Source: a virus
Virus record (IMG/VR): IMGVR_UViG_3300025697_000014
Coordinates: 20,952-84,951 of that record
DNA length: 64,000 bases
Direction: 5' to 3' (one strand)
Shown here: positions 49,698 through 57,228 of the stretch, piece by piece
Position numbering within the stretch: the first letter of the stretch is position 1
Layout: the number at the start of each line of letters is the position of its first letter
The notes under the pieces: model-generated
What the model was told of the DNA's origin: nothing
The model's input: only the letters and a program-made list of their open reading frames with translations
Database searches by the model: none
Translations under genes and position numbers: made by a program

Positions 49698-49859
49698 ATG
49701 CCCGAAGTGAAAGTATCCTGTGAAGTCTACTCTCGCGTCGTCGGATTTCTACGTCCAGTCAGTGCGTACAACGAAGGAAAACAGCAGGAGTTCTATGATC
49801 GAGTAAACTTTCAGCTTCCCACAAAGGAGAAGCTGCTAGATGTTGTAGTCCAGGAGTAA
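49698..49859 (+). CDS. NrdD C-terminal glycyl-radical-like mini protein
   Basis: 53 residues: CEVYSRVVGFLRPVSAYNEG, then KQQEFYDRVNF. It matches the C-terminal glycyl-radical motif of anaerobic ribonucleotide reductase (RVxGY...N.GK..E...R), with G17 in the position of the radical Gly. The large reductase subunit is not in this window. It might supply a spare glycyl-radical domain or be a relict. Confidence 0.75.
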   Translation: MPEVKVSCEVYSRVVGFLRPVSAYNEGKQQEFYDRVNFQLPTKEKLLDVVVQE

Positions 49860-49860
49860 T

Positions 49861-50154
49861 ATGATAGAAACACAATGGTCCCTTAACTACTACCGCGAGG
49901 TAAAACATCTCTACAATCGCTTAATGGACATGACTGGGCACTCGACACAAGATATGTATATCACAACTGGTAACATCAATGTTCCACTGACTAAGGAGGG
50001 CAACATGTCCTGGCGCTATACAGAAGAGGAACGGAAGAAAGCAGACATAGTCATGGCCTGCGTAGTTGTCGTCTTTAGCCTCATCGATATGGCAGTGGTG
50101 GGCGGGGCAGTATATCTTTTCCTGAAGATGCTCATGAATCTAGGAGTGATATGA
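49861..50154 (+). CDS. Membrane protein with possible internal start
   Basis: 97 residues from the ATG at 49861. An internal ATG at 50005 has a perfect AAGGAGG site, so a 49-residue form (MSWRYTEEERKKADIVMACV...) is at least as likely. One hydrophobic segment VMACVVVVFSLIDMAVVGGA spans the membrane. Confidence 0.6.
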   Translation: MIETQWSLNYYREVKHLYNRLMDMTGHSTQDMYITTGNINVPLTKEGNMSWRYTEEERKKADIVMACVVVVFSLIDMAVVGGAVYLFLKMLMNLGVI

Positions 50155-50678
50155 TTAACAGAGAAGGACTACATGGACACCCGTTGTACTTTGAACTCCT
50201 GGAGCAGCTTGAAGAGGAGTGTGATGCAATTCCAATGGAGAAGCATACATACGAGCGGCTTACTCTCCAGTTTGAGAGTTCGTGTTGGTGGGCAATCGAG
50301 GAACGTGAACCTGTCTGGTTCTATGTTGCTCTTGAGGGGTTGGGGTTCTTGATAGAGATATCTGGTGATAACGATGTACACCAGATCCTACAAGATATGG
50401 CGCAGCTACACAGCGACAAGAATGCAGGGTATGCTGGCCACCAGAACGAGAACCCACTAGCTAACTTCTATGCCTCAGAAGAGTACATAGGTATCAGCGC
50501 ATATCACGGATGCCTCGTCCGTCTGTGTGATAAGTATGAGAGGATCAAACATCTTCGAGAGAACCCTGCCAATGACAAGGTGAACGAGTCAATCATTGAT
50601 ACTACTAGGGATCTCATTGCGTATGCATTGATTGCTGCTATTCTGCTAGAGGAGTCTGGAGAGGGAGACGAGGAATGA
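50151..50678 (+). CDS. Conserved phage protein of the KNxGYAGxxxPLANF type
   Basis: 175 residues. LHSDKNAGYAGHQNENPLAN, CLVRLCDKYERIKHL and NESIIDTTRDLIAYALIAAI fit a helical family seen in phage genomes (similar to DUF1599 nucleotide-metabolism proteins), perhaps an all-alpha NTP pyrophosphatase-like fold. Overlaps both neighbours by 4 nt. Confidence 0.72.
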   Translation: MINREGLHGHPLYFELLEQLEEECDAIPMEKHTYERLTLQFESSCWWAIEEREPVWFYVALEGLGFLIEISGDNDVHQILQDMAQLHSDKNAGYAGHQNENPLANFYASEEYIGISAYHGCLVRLCDKYERIKHLRENPANDKVNESIIDTTRDLIAYALIAAILLEESGEGDEE

Positions 50679-51106
50679 AGCGATGGATTGTTGTGTTGCT
50701 ACTACTGGTTGTATTGGTGATGGCCGCTCCGGTGTGTGCTGGTACCTGTACGTTCACAAACGAGCTCAAGACAGAGGCTAGTGACTCTGACACAGAGGTT
50801 ACTAGCCCAGATGGACTGGTAGTATGTGGGGTTCAGGTCAAGGCGGGACAGGGACTCTATACATTCTACGAAAATGGTGAGGATGGGTGCTTTAAGGTGG
50901 AAGGCCTGGGCACATCGAGTGTTACTGTATCAGAGCTTGGGAACCCCGGGTGTCATGATATCTCTCACATCAACTGGGGAAGCTCCGTAACGTCTGTCAC
51001 TATCTCAGAGATCGACGCCAGAACTAACGTACAACTACTTGCTAGTATGGCTGTCATTGTCGTCATACTGATTGCAGGTATATCTTGGGTTGAAAGGAAG
51101 AAGTAA
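50675..51106 (+). CDS. Exported protein anchored at the C-terminus
   Basis: 143 residues. A signal peptide (WIVVLLLLVVLVMAAPVCAG, residues 4-23), a Thr/Ser/Gly-rich extracellular beta domain with four Cys, and a C-terminal membrane span (LLASMAVIVVILIAGISW). It could mark the surface of infected cells, for example in superinfection exclusion. Confidence 0.75.
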   Translation: MKRWIVVLLLLVVLVMAAPVCAGTCTFTNELKTEASDSDTEVTSPDGLVVCGVQVKAGQGLYTFYENGEDGCFKVEGLGTSSVTVSELGNPGCHDISHINWGSSVTSVTISEIDARTNVQLLASMAVIVVILIAGISWVERKK

Positions 51107-51360
51107 TGGCGTACGGAATTGCCTTGAAGATGCGAGCGATCCAGCCTCATTCTGCAGTCGTGTTATTTGACGAAGGCTTCATGACCAATCGTGAGACTGG
51201 CCAGGTCTATATACACAACCGAGCCTATCGGCGTGTAGACAACGCGCTTGGTTCTAGGTCCTCTAAGCACAAGATGCAGAAACGGTTCGCGCACGGGTAT
51301 TGGCAAGCCCGCAAGGATCGTCGTACGGCAGCTAAGATCTCACGCAGGAATACCTACTAG
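51106..51360 (+). CDS. Basic hypothetical protein
   Basis: 84 residues, start overlapping the previous stop. The C-terminal half is very basic (SSKHKMQKRFAHGYW, RKDRRTAAKISRR), suggesting nucleic acid binding. Confidence 0.62.
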   Translation: MAYGIALKMRAIQPHSAVVLFDEGFMTNRETGQVYIHNRAYRRVDNALGSRSSKHKMQKRFAHGYWQARKDRRTAAKISRRNTY

Positions 51361-51386
51361 CTTTTCTGCGCACAAGGAGGGCAGAT

Positions 51387-51539
51387 ATGGAACTCTCAGA
51401 CAAACAACTTAACATACTCGCGAGTGGCTTAATCGTCATCTATTACGTCGTCCTTGTTGTAGCAGTAATCGCGTGTATTTTAGTGGTTGTGGATACAGTT
51501 CATACATACACATCATGTTTGGAGACTTGTTGTGGGTAA
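51387..51539 (+). CDS. Small membrane protein
   Basis: 50 residues after CAAGGAGGGCAGAT and a TTCTGCGCACAA copy. One span (GLIVIYYVVLVVAVIACILVV) and a Cys-rich end. Confidence 0.58.
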   Translation: MELSDKQLNILASGLIVIYYVVLVVAVIACILVVVDTVHTYTSCLETCCG

Positions 51540-51726
51540 AAGGACCAAGTCATGCCACAAGAAGAATAGAGTACTGTGGACCGCCCAAGAGGAGCATGAT
51601 CTAGAGACAAACTATCCACAGCATGGATCTGATCTGCGATGGTGGCTTGACTCAACTGATAGATCTTGCGCTGCAGTAAGAAGCAAAGCATCACGGATGC
51701 ACATCAAGTACGATCCTTACAGATAA
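51532..51726 (+). CDS. SANT/Myb-like DNA-binding protein
   Basis: 64 residues from GTG at 51532. LWTAQEEHDLETNYPQHGSD, RSCAAVRSKASRMHI is the Trp-containing three-helix pattern of Myb-like domains common in phages. Probably a small transcription factor. Confidence 0.68.
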   Translation: MGKRTKSCHKKNRVLWTAQEEHDLETNYPQHGSDLRWWLDSTDRSCAAVRSKASRMHIKYDPYR

Positions 51727-51990
51727 CAGAACTACTGCCGGTGGCATGATTGTGGTGCTAGGCGTCGAAGTCAACACCGGTATTACCTGCAATTTCGCAG
51801 GCCGCTACATAGTCTAAGGGCTATGTAGTATTAGCCGTCGGATCTACATTGAAAGAAGGTGCCAGCGGAGAACTATCCACCAAGTTTGACACAACGGATA
51901 TGACATGTCCACAATCGCTGCGCACAAATCATCTAGCCCCAGTCCCCCCACGAGGTGCGCCGTGGATGGGGCGTAGCAATAGGAGATACT
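51727..51990 (+). ncRNA. Untranslated region with a run of hairpins
   Basis: CCGGTG/CACCGG (51738-51780), CCTGC/GCAGG (51786-51801), CTACATAG/CTATGTAG (51805-51828) and, just before the next gene, CCCCA..TGGGG enclosing CCACG/CGTGG (about 51938-51972). An ORF from 51849 has no protein-like composition and I leave it out. May be a regulatory or stand-alone RNA. Confidence 0.42.
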
Positions 51991-52179
51991 ATGGCGAAGA
52001 TCTATGTGTTAGAAGAGACTCTGTTTGGTCCACAATACACAGACCGCAATCTTGTCAGCGCGTGGCATACCACAAAACAAGCACACTCTGAGCTTATACG
52101 TATGCGCGAGCTTAGGAACAGCCAGAAGAACTATGCGTTTGAGTATATCATCCTTACTGTTGATCTTCACGATAAATAG
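51991..52179 (+). CDS. Hypothetical small protein
   Basis: 62 residues after ATAGGAGATACT. Helical with IYVLEETLFGP at the start. Unknown. Confidence 0.62.
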   Translation: MAKIYVLEETLFGPQYTDRNLVSAWHTTKQAHSELIRMRELRNSQKNYAFEYIILTVDLHDK

Positions 52180-52190
52180 GAGACGATGGA

Positions 52191-52613
52191 ATGATTACGC
52201 TCAGCACTTATCCAGCGGCTGAAGAGCGACAGTGGCGAACACAAGGGTGGGAGTGGGGCTTTGAAGGCCCTCCATTCATCAAAGCAGAGTTCAAGGATGG
52301 CGAGAAGAAGACTATCACACTCGATATCTACCCCGACTTTGATGAGGATCTGTTCGATGATCCACAAGATCTACCTACTGCCTGGTGGAAACTGATGGAA
52401 GAAGCATGCGATGATTGCGAAGAGGCCCTCGGAGATCCCAAAGACGGTGAGAAGTGGCACTTCAAGGACATAGACACTCCCTGTCGATGGCGACCAGAGT
52501 CTGAGTGGGAAGCTTTGTACGAGCATGCCAGGAACAACAAGCTACACTGGTACTCGGATGATGAAGATGGTGGAATTATGGGTCTTGATGCACACATCGA
52601 TCACCAACGATAA
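52191..52613 (+). CDS. Acidic hypothetical protein
   Basis: 140 residues, very acidic (Asp/Glu/Trp rich) with WWKLMEEACDDCEEALGDP. The charge pattern would suit a DNA-mimic protein, but nothing else supports that. Confidence 0.65.
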   Translation: MITLSTYPAAEERQWRTQGWEWGFEGPPFIKAEFKDGEKKTITLDIYPDFDEDLFDDPQDLPTAWWKLMEEACDDCEEALGDPKDGEKWHFKDIDTPCRWRPESEWEALYEHARNNKLHWYSDDEDGGIMGLDAHIDHQR

Positions 52614-52624
52614 GGAAGACACCA

Positions 52625-53026
52625 ATGAAGAAGGTGTGCTCTGTGTGTCACGTACCAAAGAGGTTATCGGAGTTTAACAAGCGCAGGTCGTCAAGCAATG
52701 GACGTAGATCAGAGTGTAGAGTTTGTCAGCACGCAGCATCGTTGGAGTTCCGCGCAGAACATGGCGATCAGATAGCTACTCGCAAGAAAGCAAGGCATGT
52801 ACGTATACCATCAGATAGCATGGCTACCTGCAGGAAGTGTCCGAAGGATGGGGTGATTGGCACCCAGTTGTATCACCCGGGACTGGCTAAGTTCGCATTC
52901 AGGGATCTCAGACGAGATGTAGCACTGGGCCACATACCGAATGGATCACGATGGGAGTGCAACTCGCAGTTGTGGGAAGTACGCAGATCAAGACTACGCA
53001 AGATAGGTCGTATACTACGACGATAG
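52625..53026 (+). CDS. Zinc-finger protein, endonuclease VII-like start
   Basis: 133 residues. CSVCHVPKRLSEFNKRRSSS..SECRVCQ is the zinc module seen in phage endonuclease VII and HNH-type proteins, followed by a basic C-terminus. The catalytic HNH residues are not clear. Confidence 0.68.
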   Translation: MKKVCSVCHVPKRLSEFNKRRSSSNGRRSECRVCQHAASLEFRAEHGDQIATRKKARHVRIPSDSMATCRKCPKDGVIGTQLYHPGLAKFAFRDLRRDVALGHIPNGSRWECNSQLWEVRRSRLRKIGRILRR

Positions 53027-53036
53027 GGAGGACAGA

Positions 53037-53237
53037 ATGACTTACTGGCAAGCGTTGGTAGTAGCAATTGGGCTAGTGGTATACACGGTGTCCACATACG
53101 GGGCTATGTCTTTCATAGACATGATTGCAAAGTGGGCCGGTAAGAAATGGTCACCACTAAAGCATGTTGTATGGGTAGTCCTGGGTATACCACTACTCGC
53201 GGCATTGATATGGTCAACTGGAGTGCCTTATGGATAA
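53037..53237 (+). CDS. Two-span membrane protein
   Basis: 66 residues. Hydrophobic spans near residues 3-30 and 44-62. Holin-like size, but no basis for a lysis role. Confidence 0.62.
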   Translation: MTYWQALVVAIGLVVYTVSTYGAMSFIDMIAKWAGKKWSPLKHVVWVVLGIPLLAALIWSTGVPYG

Positions 53238-53406
53238 GGAGACGAAGGCTCTACGAGTTATCTACTTGCGGCGTATGAAGAACCAACGCGCCGCTAAGAT
53301 GATTGGATACATCGTCGCTGCTATAGCCGTTATCCTAGGAACATACGTATATGTATATAGGTATCGTAACCCCGACTTGTGTATCGACAGTCCCCCAACA
53401 CAGTAG
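53230..53406 (+). CDS. Small membrane protein with basic N-terminus
   Basis: 58 residues, overlapping the previous gene by 8 nt. Basic helix, one span (IGYIVAAIAVILGTYVYV) and a short outer tail. Confidence 0.58.
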   Translation: MDKETKALRVIYLRRMKNQRAAKMIGYIVAAIAVILGTYVYVYRYRNPDLCIDSPPTQ

Positions 53407-53653
53407 TATTGTGATACAGATAGGGATTGTTCTGCGCATAACAGTGGTTTTTTTGTACCGATGTGGTATCATTGCTGTACAAGATTCTGTCGTATAGGCG
53501 GGGTGTTGGCGAATGTGCAGGGTTTTGCTTAGAGCTGCTGCGCAGTAATACTTGGGAGTTGGAAGCAGGGCAAGAAAGTACCATTTTGGGTCAGTCAAAG
53601 CTCGTAGATAAGCTACGAGATAGACATTATGAAGGGCACTTAGGAGGTGCAAG
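53407..53653 (+). other. Untranslated leader of the ubiquitin-like operon
   Basis: A TTCTGCGCATAA copy at 53430 is followed by a run of seven T, then TGGTATCAT (about 53465), a variant extended -10. CTGCTGCGCAG lies near 53531 and a perfect 7-bp hairpin CTCGTAG-ataag-CTACGAG at 53601-53619 precedes the ribosome site at 53645. The short ORF across it is weak. Confidence 0.5.
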
Positions 53654-53947
53654 ATGAGTCGTAAGACGTTTGATGAGCTGTTTGTGCAGGCGAAGGTTGA
53701 TGAAGCCCGTAAGGGAATCGCGAAGGATTCTGTGAAGTTGCAGTTGGAATCCGCCGTGCTTCAGATTCGTACTCAGAAGCTGAATGCAGAGCGTGTGATG
53801 GACTCTCTGTTCGTCAGTGTGAAGGACCAGAGCGTGCTCAGGATCGAGGACGTTCTGAATCAGATGGCCAACATCCGCGATTTGGAAGAAGCTGCAGCCG
53901 ATCTCGCAGCCATCACCAATGACCTCTTCCCCACAGTCGAAGGCTAG
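53654..53947 (+). CDS. Helical hypothetical protein
   Basis: 97 residues after AGGAGGTGCAAG. Entirely helical with coiled-coil periodicity. First gene of the operon that leads to the ubiquitin-like genes; role unknown. Confidence 0.65.
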   Translation: MSRKTFDELFVQAKVDEARKGIAKDSVKLQLESAVLQIRTQKLNAERVMDSLFVSVKDQSVLRIEDVLNQMANIRDLEEAAADLAAITNDLFPTVEG

Positions 53948-54506
53948 TCGTAGACGCAAGCTGCTGCAGGGGGTGGATTTCTCACCCCCTACGCAGTCCC
54001 TCTCGATAGCAGGAACTACCCCAGAAAACCACGGCCAGGTGACAGGACCTTCGTCTAATCTCTTCGACTCGAAACTCGTTACACCAGACCTGAAGCTAGG
54101 TCTTGGAAAGTACGAGTATAAGGTAGAGCTGATCCCCGAGTACTCCATCACGATGGGGACAGTATGCGGCCTAACTGGGGTGTCTTGCAGCTACGTAGTT
54201 ACTATCTTCAAGTCTATGGACGAGGCTAGACTGGCGGCACGAGAGGTTGCTTTTGAGCTAGCGAATACAGTACCCGGCGATCTCATCGCAAAGAGTAACG
54301 ATAAGGTGAAGGCCGAGTGGCTAGTGCGTCTGTTGCAGACAGAACCTGCAATGTGTGAGACAGAGGACTTGTTGAACTGTATTCCAGCACACAAGCTTCT
54401 GTCATCTACCCATCAACCACATATGAACATCGTTTGGATGACGAAAGATCTTACACGAGCACTGGGCTGGTCGTCAATAGGTAAACCAATTCTATACGTT
54501 CAGTAG
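53919..54506 (+). CDS. Hypothetical protein upstream of the ubiquitin-like gene
   Basis: 195 residues, overlapping the previous gene by 29 nt. Disordered Ser/Pro-rich N-terminus, then YEYKVELIPEYSITMGTVCG and a helical part with three Cys. It could be a substrate or partner of the conjugation system, by position only. Confidence 0.65.
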   Translation: MTSSPQSKASRRRKLLQGVDFSPPTQSLSIAGTTPENHGQVTGPSSNLFDSKLVTPDLKLGLGKYEYKVELIPEYSITMGTVCGLTGVSCSYVVTIFKSMDEARLAAREVAFELANTVPGDLIAKSNDKVKAEWLVRLLQTEPAMCETEDLLNCIPAHKLLSSTHQPHMNIVWMTKDLTRALGWSSIGKPILYVQ

Positions 54507-54514
54507 GAGGAAAC

Positions 54515-54745
54515 ATGTTGCGTATCGCAGGACAAGGAACCACGAAGACCGTTAGTGTCAACCCGGGCACCACACTTGAGGATGCCCTCAGTATGGTTGG
54601 CCTGGAATATCTACCCACCATCTCGTACCGAACATCAGAGGGAACGCTGAATCGAACATCAACTGTTCCCACCAGCGGCGTAGTTGTGTTCGCAAAGGCG
54701 GAGGCAAATGGGTCTGTGTCTGTTTTGCCTAAATCAGGGCAGTAG
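54515..54745 (+). CDS. Ubiquitin-like beta-grasp protein
   Basis: 76 residues after AGGAGGAAAC. TKTVSVNPGTTLEDALSMVG (strand, turn, helix) then ISYRTSEGTLNRTS and SGVVVFAKAEANG match the ThiS/MoaD/ubiquitin layout in length and order. The chain ends ANGSVSVLPKSGQ, not GG, so the adjacent protease might trim it to expose a Gly. Its coding region overlaps the E2-like start by 38 nt. Position with E2-, JAMM- and E1-like genes supports the call. Confidence 0.78.
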   Translation: MLRIAGQGTTKTVSVNPGTTLEDALSMVGLEYLPTISYRTSEGTLNRTSTVPTSGVVVFAKAEANGSVSVLPKSGQ

Positions 54746-55595
54746 GATTGGCGCTAACTCGCTGAACCTATTTCTATGCGACGAGCACTATTTCTATGGT
54801 GCTCGTCTTCTTTTGAACGAGTTCAATGTACGGAACTGGTTTGAAAGCGAAGAGTTTAGGTTTAACGTACCAGGTGACATCATCTACAAGGATGATCTGT
54901 ATGAGTTCCCAGATATACAGGTATCAGTCGGACGTAGGGATGGCTGGACATACGTACATATGGATGGTACTGATGAGAGTGAACATCCGCATCTGGACTC
55001 GGCTGGAGAGATGTGCCTTGGAGGCAATGGTGATCTTCTACAGAAGTACGCTGAGCAAATGAACTGGGAATCGTTCTATGCAATAGCGCTCATTTCTGGA
55101 GGATTGTATACGCAAGACGACGCCTTCAGACCATTAGTCACTTGTGAAGCTTGTGATGCTGGAGATCAAGAGATGATTGTGTGCCCCAACTGCGGGGCCA
55201 ATGTATGTGTGTACTGTTATCATTCGGAATTAGAGGTTTGTGCCCTATGTGCAAACAAGTGCTCAAACTGTGGAGGTGTTTATGGTGAAGCTGACAAGGG
55301 GATGGCGTGCGATCTTTGCGGGACGGAACTCTGTCCCAAATGTGCCTACACCGAGTACGACGAAGAAACGGATGAAGCCATTGGTAGGGTATGCTCATAC
55401 CATGCAACCTACGACAACCGGGGCGTTGTTAGATCTACCGGCAAATTTGTTCGCGGCCCTGACGAAGTGGCAGGCCGCGCACCTGGCGGAGATCTCGGGG
55501 TACGGACTAGTGACGGAGGGGAGAGTCAGGAAACTGTGGCTGACAGCGAGGGGGACGCCCGGAGGAGTGGAGACGAGCGCAGCATCCCATTCTAA
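54708..55595 (+). CDS. E2-like conjugating enzyme with zinc-rich treble clefs
   Basis: 295 residues from the ATG after GGCGGAGG. A CxxC..CxxH pair at residues 4-27, then an E2-like core: FPDIQVS, WTYVHMDG, HPHLDSAGEMCLGG, where C103 is the likely catalytic Cys in the HPH-x(n)-G-x-x-C pattern of prokaryotic E2s. Residues 146-245 hold about eight CxxC pairs (CEAC, CPNC, CVYC, CALC, CSNC, CDLC, CPKC), a RING-like treble-clef array. The polar tail is disordered. One chain may combine E2 and E3 roles. Confidence 0.75.
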   Translation: MGLCLFCLNQGSRIGANSLNLFLCDEHYFYGARLLLNEFNVRNWFESEEFRFNVPGDIIYKDDLYEFPDIQVSVGRRDGWTYVHMDGTDESEHPHLDSAGEMCLGGNGDLLQKYAEQMNWESFYAIALISGGLYTQDDAFRPLVTCEACDAGDQEMIVCPNCGANVCVYCYHSELEVCALCANKCSNCGGVYGEADKGMACDLCGTELCPKCAYTEYDEETDEAIGRVCSYHATYDNRGVVRSTGKFVRGPDEVAGRAPGGDLGVRTSDGGESQETVADSEGDARRSGDERSIPF

Positions 55596-56085
55596 GGTGC
55601 TGCTACAAGCTATTGAGGCAGGGTATGATTACCTGAACCTCCAATGGCACACACACTACAACCTCACACCATACTTCTCGTCCACTGACAACCGTGCACA
55701 AGAAGAGCTATGCGAGGAAGCTGAAACACAGCAAGAGATGTACTACCTATGTTTGGACGGGATGTCAGCGGTAGCAAGACTGTTTGATATTCCAGGTAAG
55801 ACATACGTGGATGGGTCTGTATCAATCGACGGGGTAATTCTACCCGGTAAAGAGGAAATATCGTTTGGAGGTGGAGGATATGGACCTGTCTCGACAGGCT
55901 TTACTCATCCCAGCGCACGCAATAGGGGAACTAACGTTCTTGATAATAGGGCTAGGGTCAATCGGGTCGAATGTCGCGAATGTCTTGAGCAGAATGGGTG
56001 CAAGTACGCAGACCTGGTACGACAGGGATATTACTTCTCTGGAAAATGTGGCTCCGGCTTTTTCTGGCATCAACTCAATTGGTGA
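55402..56085 (+). CDS. JAMM/JAB metalloprotease (deubiquitinase-like)
   Basis: I prefer the ATG at 55402 (55375 is also possible), giving 227 residues. E30 in AEISGYGLV, then HTH (83-85) with S93 and D96 exactly fulfils JAMM E...HxH-x7-S-x2-D. It should cleave the ubiquitin-like protein from precursors or targets. It overlaps the E2-like gene by about 190 nt and the E1 gene by 206 nt. The C-terminal 65 residues lie in the second overlap and look unstructured. Confidence 0.85.
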   Translation: MQPTTTGALLDLPANLFAALTKWQAAHLAEISGYGLVTEGRVRKLWLTARGTPGGVETSAASHSKVLLQAIEAGYDYLNLQWHTHYNLTPYFSSTDNRAQEELCEEAETQQEMYYLCLDGMSAVARLFDIPGKTYVDGSVSIDGVILPGKEEISFGGGGYGPVSTGFTHPSARNRGTNVLDNRARVNRVECRECLEQNGCKYADLVRQGYYFSGKCGSGFFWHQLNW

Positions 56086-56575
56086 TACGAAAGTAGACAC
56101 CGCGTATGCCAGGATACAGCAAGACCTCGGAGAAGAGGAGGTCAAGAATATCAGAGCATATCCATACTTCTATAAGAACCAACGCGAACACGCCGACATC
56201 GTCATTGTCGGCGTGGACAGTATGGAGGTACGCCGGGAGATCTGGGCTAACAATAGGATCGAAGGCTGGAAGCTCTGGATCGACGGTAGAATGGGTGAGG
56301 ACCAAGCTGGCTTGTATATCGTTCGAGAGAATGACGACTATGAATGGTATGAGGAGAGTCTAGCTCGGCCAGGTGCGGAGCTAATGTGTGGAGAGAAAGC
56401 TACAGCTCCCATCTGCGCAGGTCTGATACCCGGTATGGTAGGCTCTGTCATCATGCGGTATGTGAACGGACTAACCGTACCGCAAAGTATCTTCGTGAAG
56501 ATGCTACTGGACTTTGGGATGTTCTTCTCAGTAGGAGAGGGGGAAGTATGCTCTGCAACAGACGATACTACGTAA
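55880..56575 (+). CDS. E1/ThiF-like activating enzyme
   Basis: 231 residues after GGAGGTGGAGGAT. GLGSIG (24-29) is the ATP-binding loop, then YDRDITSLENVAP (D48, D50, N56) and VGVDSMEVRREIW. ELMCGEKATAPICAG has two Cys near the adenylation crossover. It should adenylate the C-terminus of the ubiquitin-like protein and pass it on. It lacks the larger domains of eukaryotic E1, as in bacterial ThiF and MoeB. Confidence 0.9.
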   Translation: MDLSRQALLIPAHAIGELTFLIIGLGSIGSNVANVLSRMGASTQTWYDRDITSLENVAPAFSGINSIGDTKVDTAYARIQQDLGEEEVKNIRAYPYFYKNQREHADIVIVGVDSMEVRREIWANNRIEGWKLWIDGRMGEDQAGLYIVRENDDYEWYEESLARPGAELMCGEKATAPICAGLIPGMVGSVIMRYVNGLTVPQSIFVKMLLDFGMFFSVGEGEVCSATDDTT

Positions 56576-56853
56576 GTGTAGACGATCTGGAGATTGAGAT
56601 CCCCGTCGAGTTCCACGGAGAGCTTGACGACGATCTATGGAGCTGGAATGGCGAGGAGTTCTCATATGCTGTTCCAGATCTGGAGTCCGGGTGTGATCCT
56701 GATTCCACCGAGGAAGATGTTATAGCTTGGGGACTCGGTGACGTATGGTGTGTGATTAAAGTACGGACAGATGTCAATGGAGTAGCAAATACATCTAGTG
56801 CTACATGGCCGTACTTTGGACGTGAAGCGGCAAGTAAAGAGGTGAATGCATGA
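56548..56853 (+). CDS. Hypothetical acidic protein after E1
   Basis: 101 residues after AGGAGAGGGGG, overlapping E1 by 28 nt. Beta-rich and acidic (YYVSVDDLEIEIPVEFHGEL). Possible partner of the conjugation system. Confidence 0.65.
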   Translation: MLCNRRYYVSVDDLEIEIPVEFHGELDDDLWSWNGEEFSYAVPDLESGCDPDSTEEDVIAWGLGDVWCVIKVRTDVNGVANTSSATWPYFGREAASKEVNA

Positions 56854-57029
56854 AGGTAGTCGGAGGAGTTAACTGGTACGAGTGTCCTCAGTGTTCAAAG
56901 AAAGACGAGCGCCGATTTGTGCGCGTGGCCTTTGACATCAGAGACCTGGGATTCATCAGAGTGTGGGGTCTCAAGAAGAAACTGTCGTGCCCTAGTGGGC
57001 ACACCCACATGGTAGATATCACAGGATAG
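56850..57029 (+). CDS. Small zinc-ribbon protein
   Basis: 59 residues overlapping the previous gene. YECPQCSKKDERRF and LSCPSGHTHMV provide a four-ligand metal site. Confidence 0.66.
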   Translation: MKVVGGVNWYECPQCSKKDERRFVRVAFDIRDLGFIRVWGLKKKLSCPSGHTHMVDITG

Positions 57030-57031
57030 CT

Positions 57032-57175
57032 ATGAACCTTATAGCCTTCGTCATATAGCTAATAGGAGCGGCGTTCATTGTTAGTGAGATCACAGTAGAG
57101 AAAGGTCTAGTACTGGTGCTGTGGTCGCTGTTGTTTGTCATAGGGACAGTTGCGGATAAGAAAAAGTGGTGGTGA
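57032..57175 (+). pseudogene. Small membrane protein interrupted by in-frame TAG
   Basis: From the ATG at 57032, NLIAFVI is followed by TAG at 57056-57058, then the same frame continues LIGAAFIVSEITVEKGLVLV..WSLLFVIGTVADKKKWW to TGA. Without the TAG it would be a perfect two-span membrane protein. Either a recent nonsense mutation, stop readthrough, or use of an unusual ATT start after AGGAGCGG. Confidence 0.5.
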
Positions 57176-57228
57176 GAGCTAGGCTATCGCCTAGTAGTAG
57201 ATAAGTTACTTAGTTCAGGGAGGAAAGA

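Noticed and set aside
51849-52091. ORF across the hairpin region
   Set aside because: Its composition is irregular, it overlaps the well-supported gene at 51991 and has no ribosome site.
53463-53653. Short ORF in the leader before 53654
   Set aside because: It overlaps the probable promoter, has no ribosome site and the protein lacks a sensible pattern.
57032-57175. Genome-wide TAG recoding
   Set aside because: Many well-supported genes in the window end in TAG with the next gene starting at once, so TAG works as a stop.
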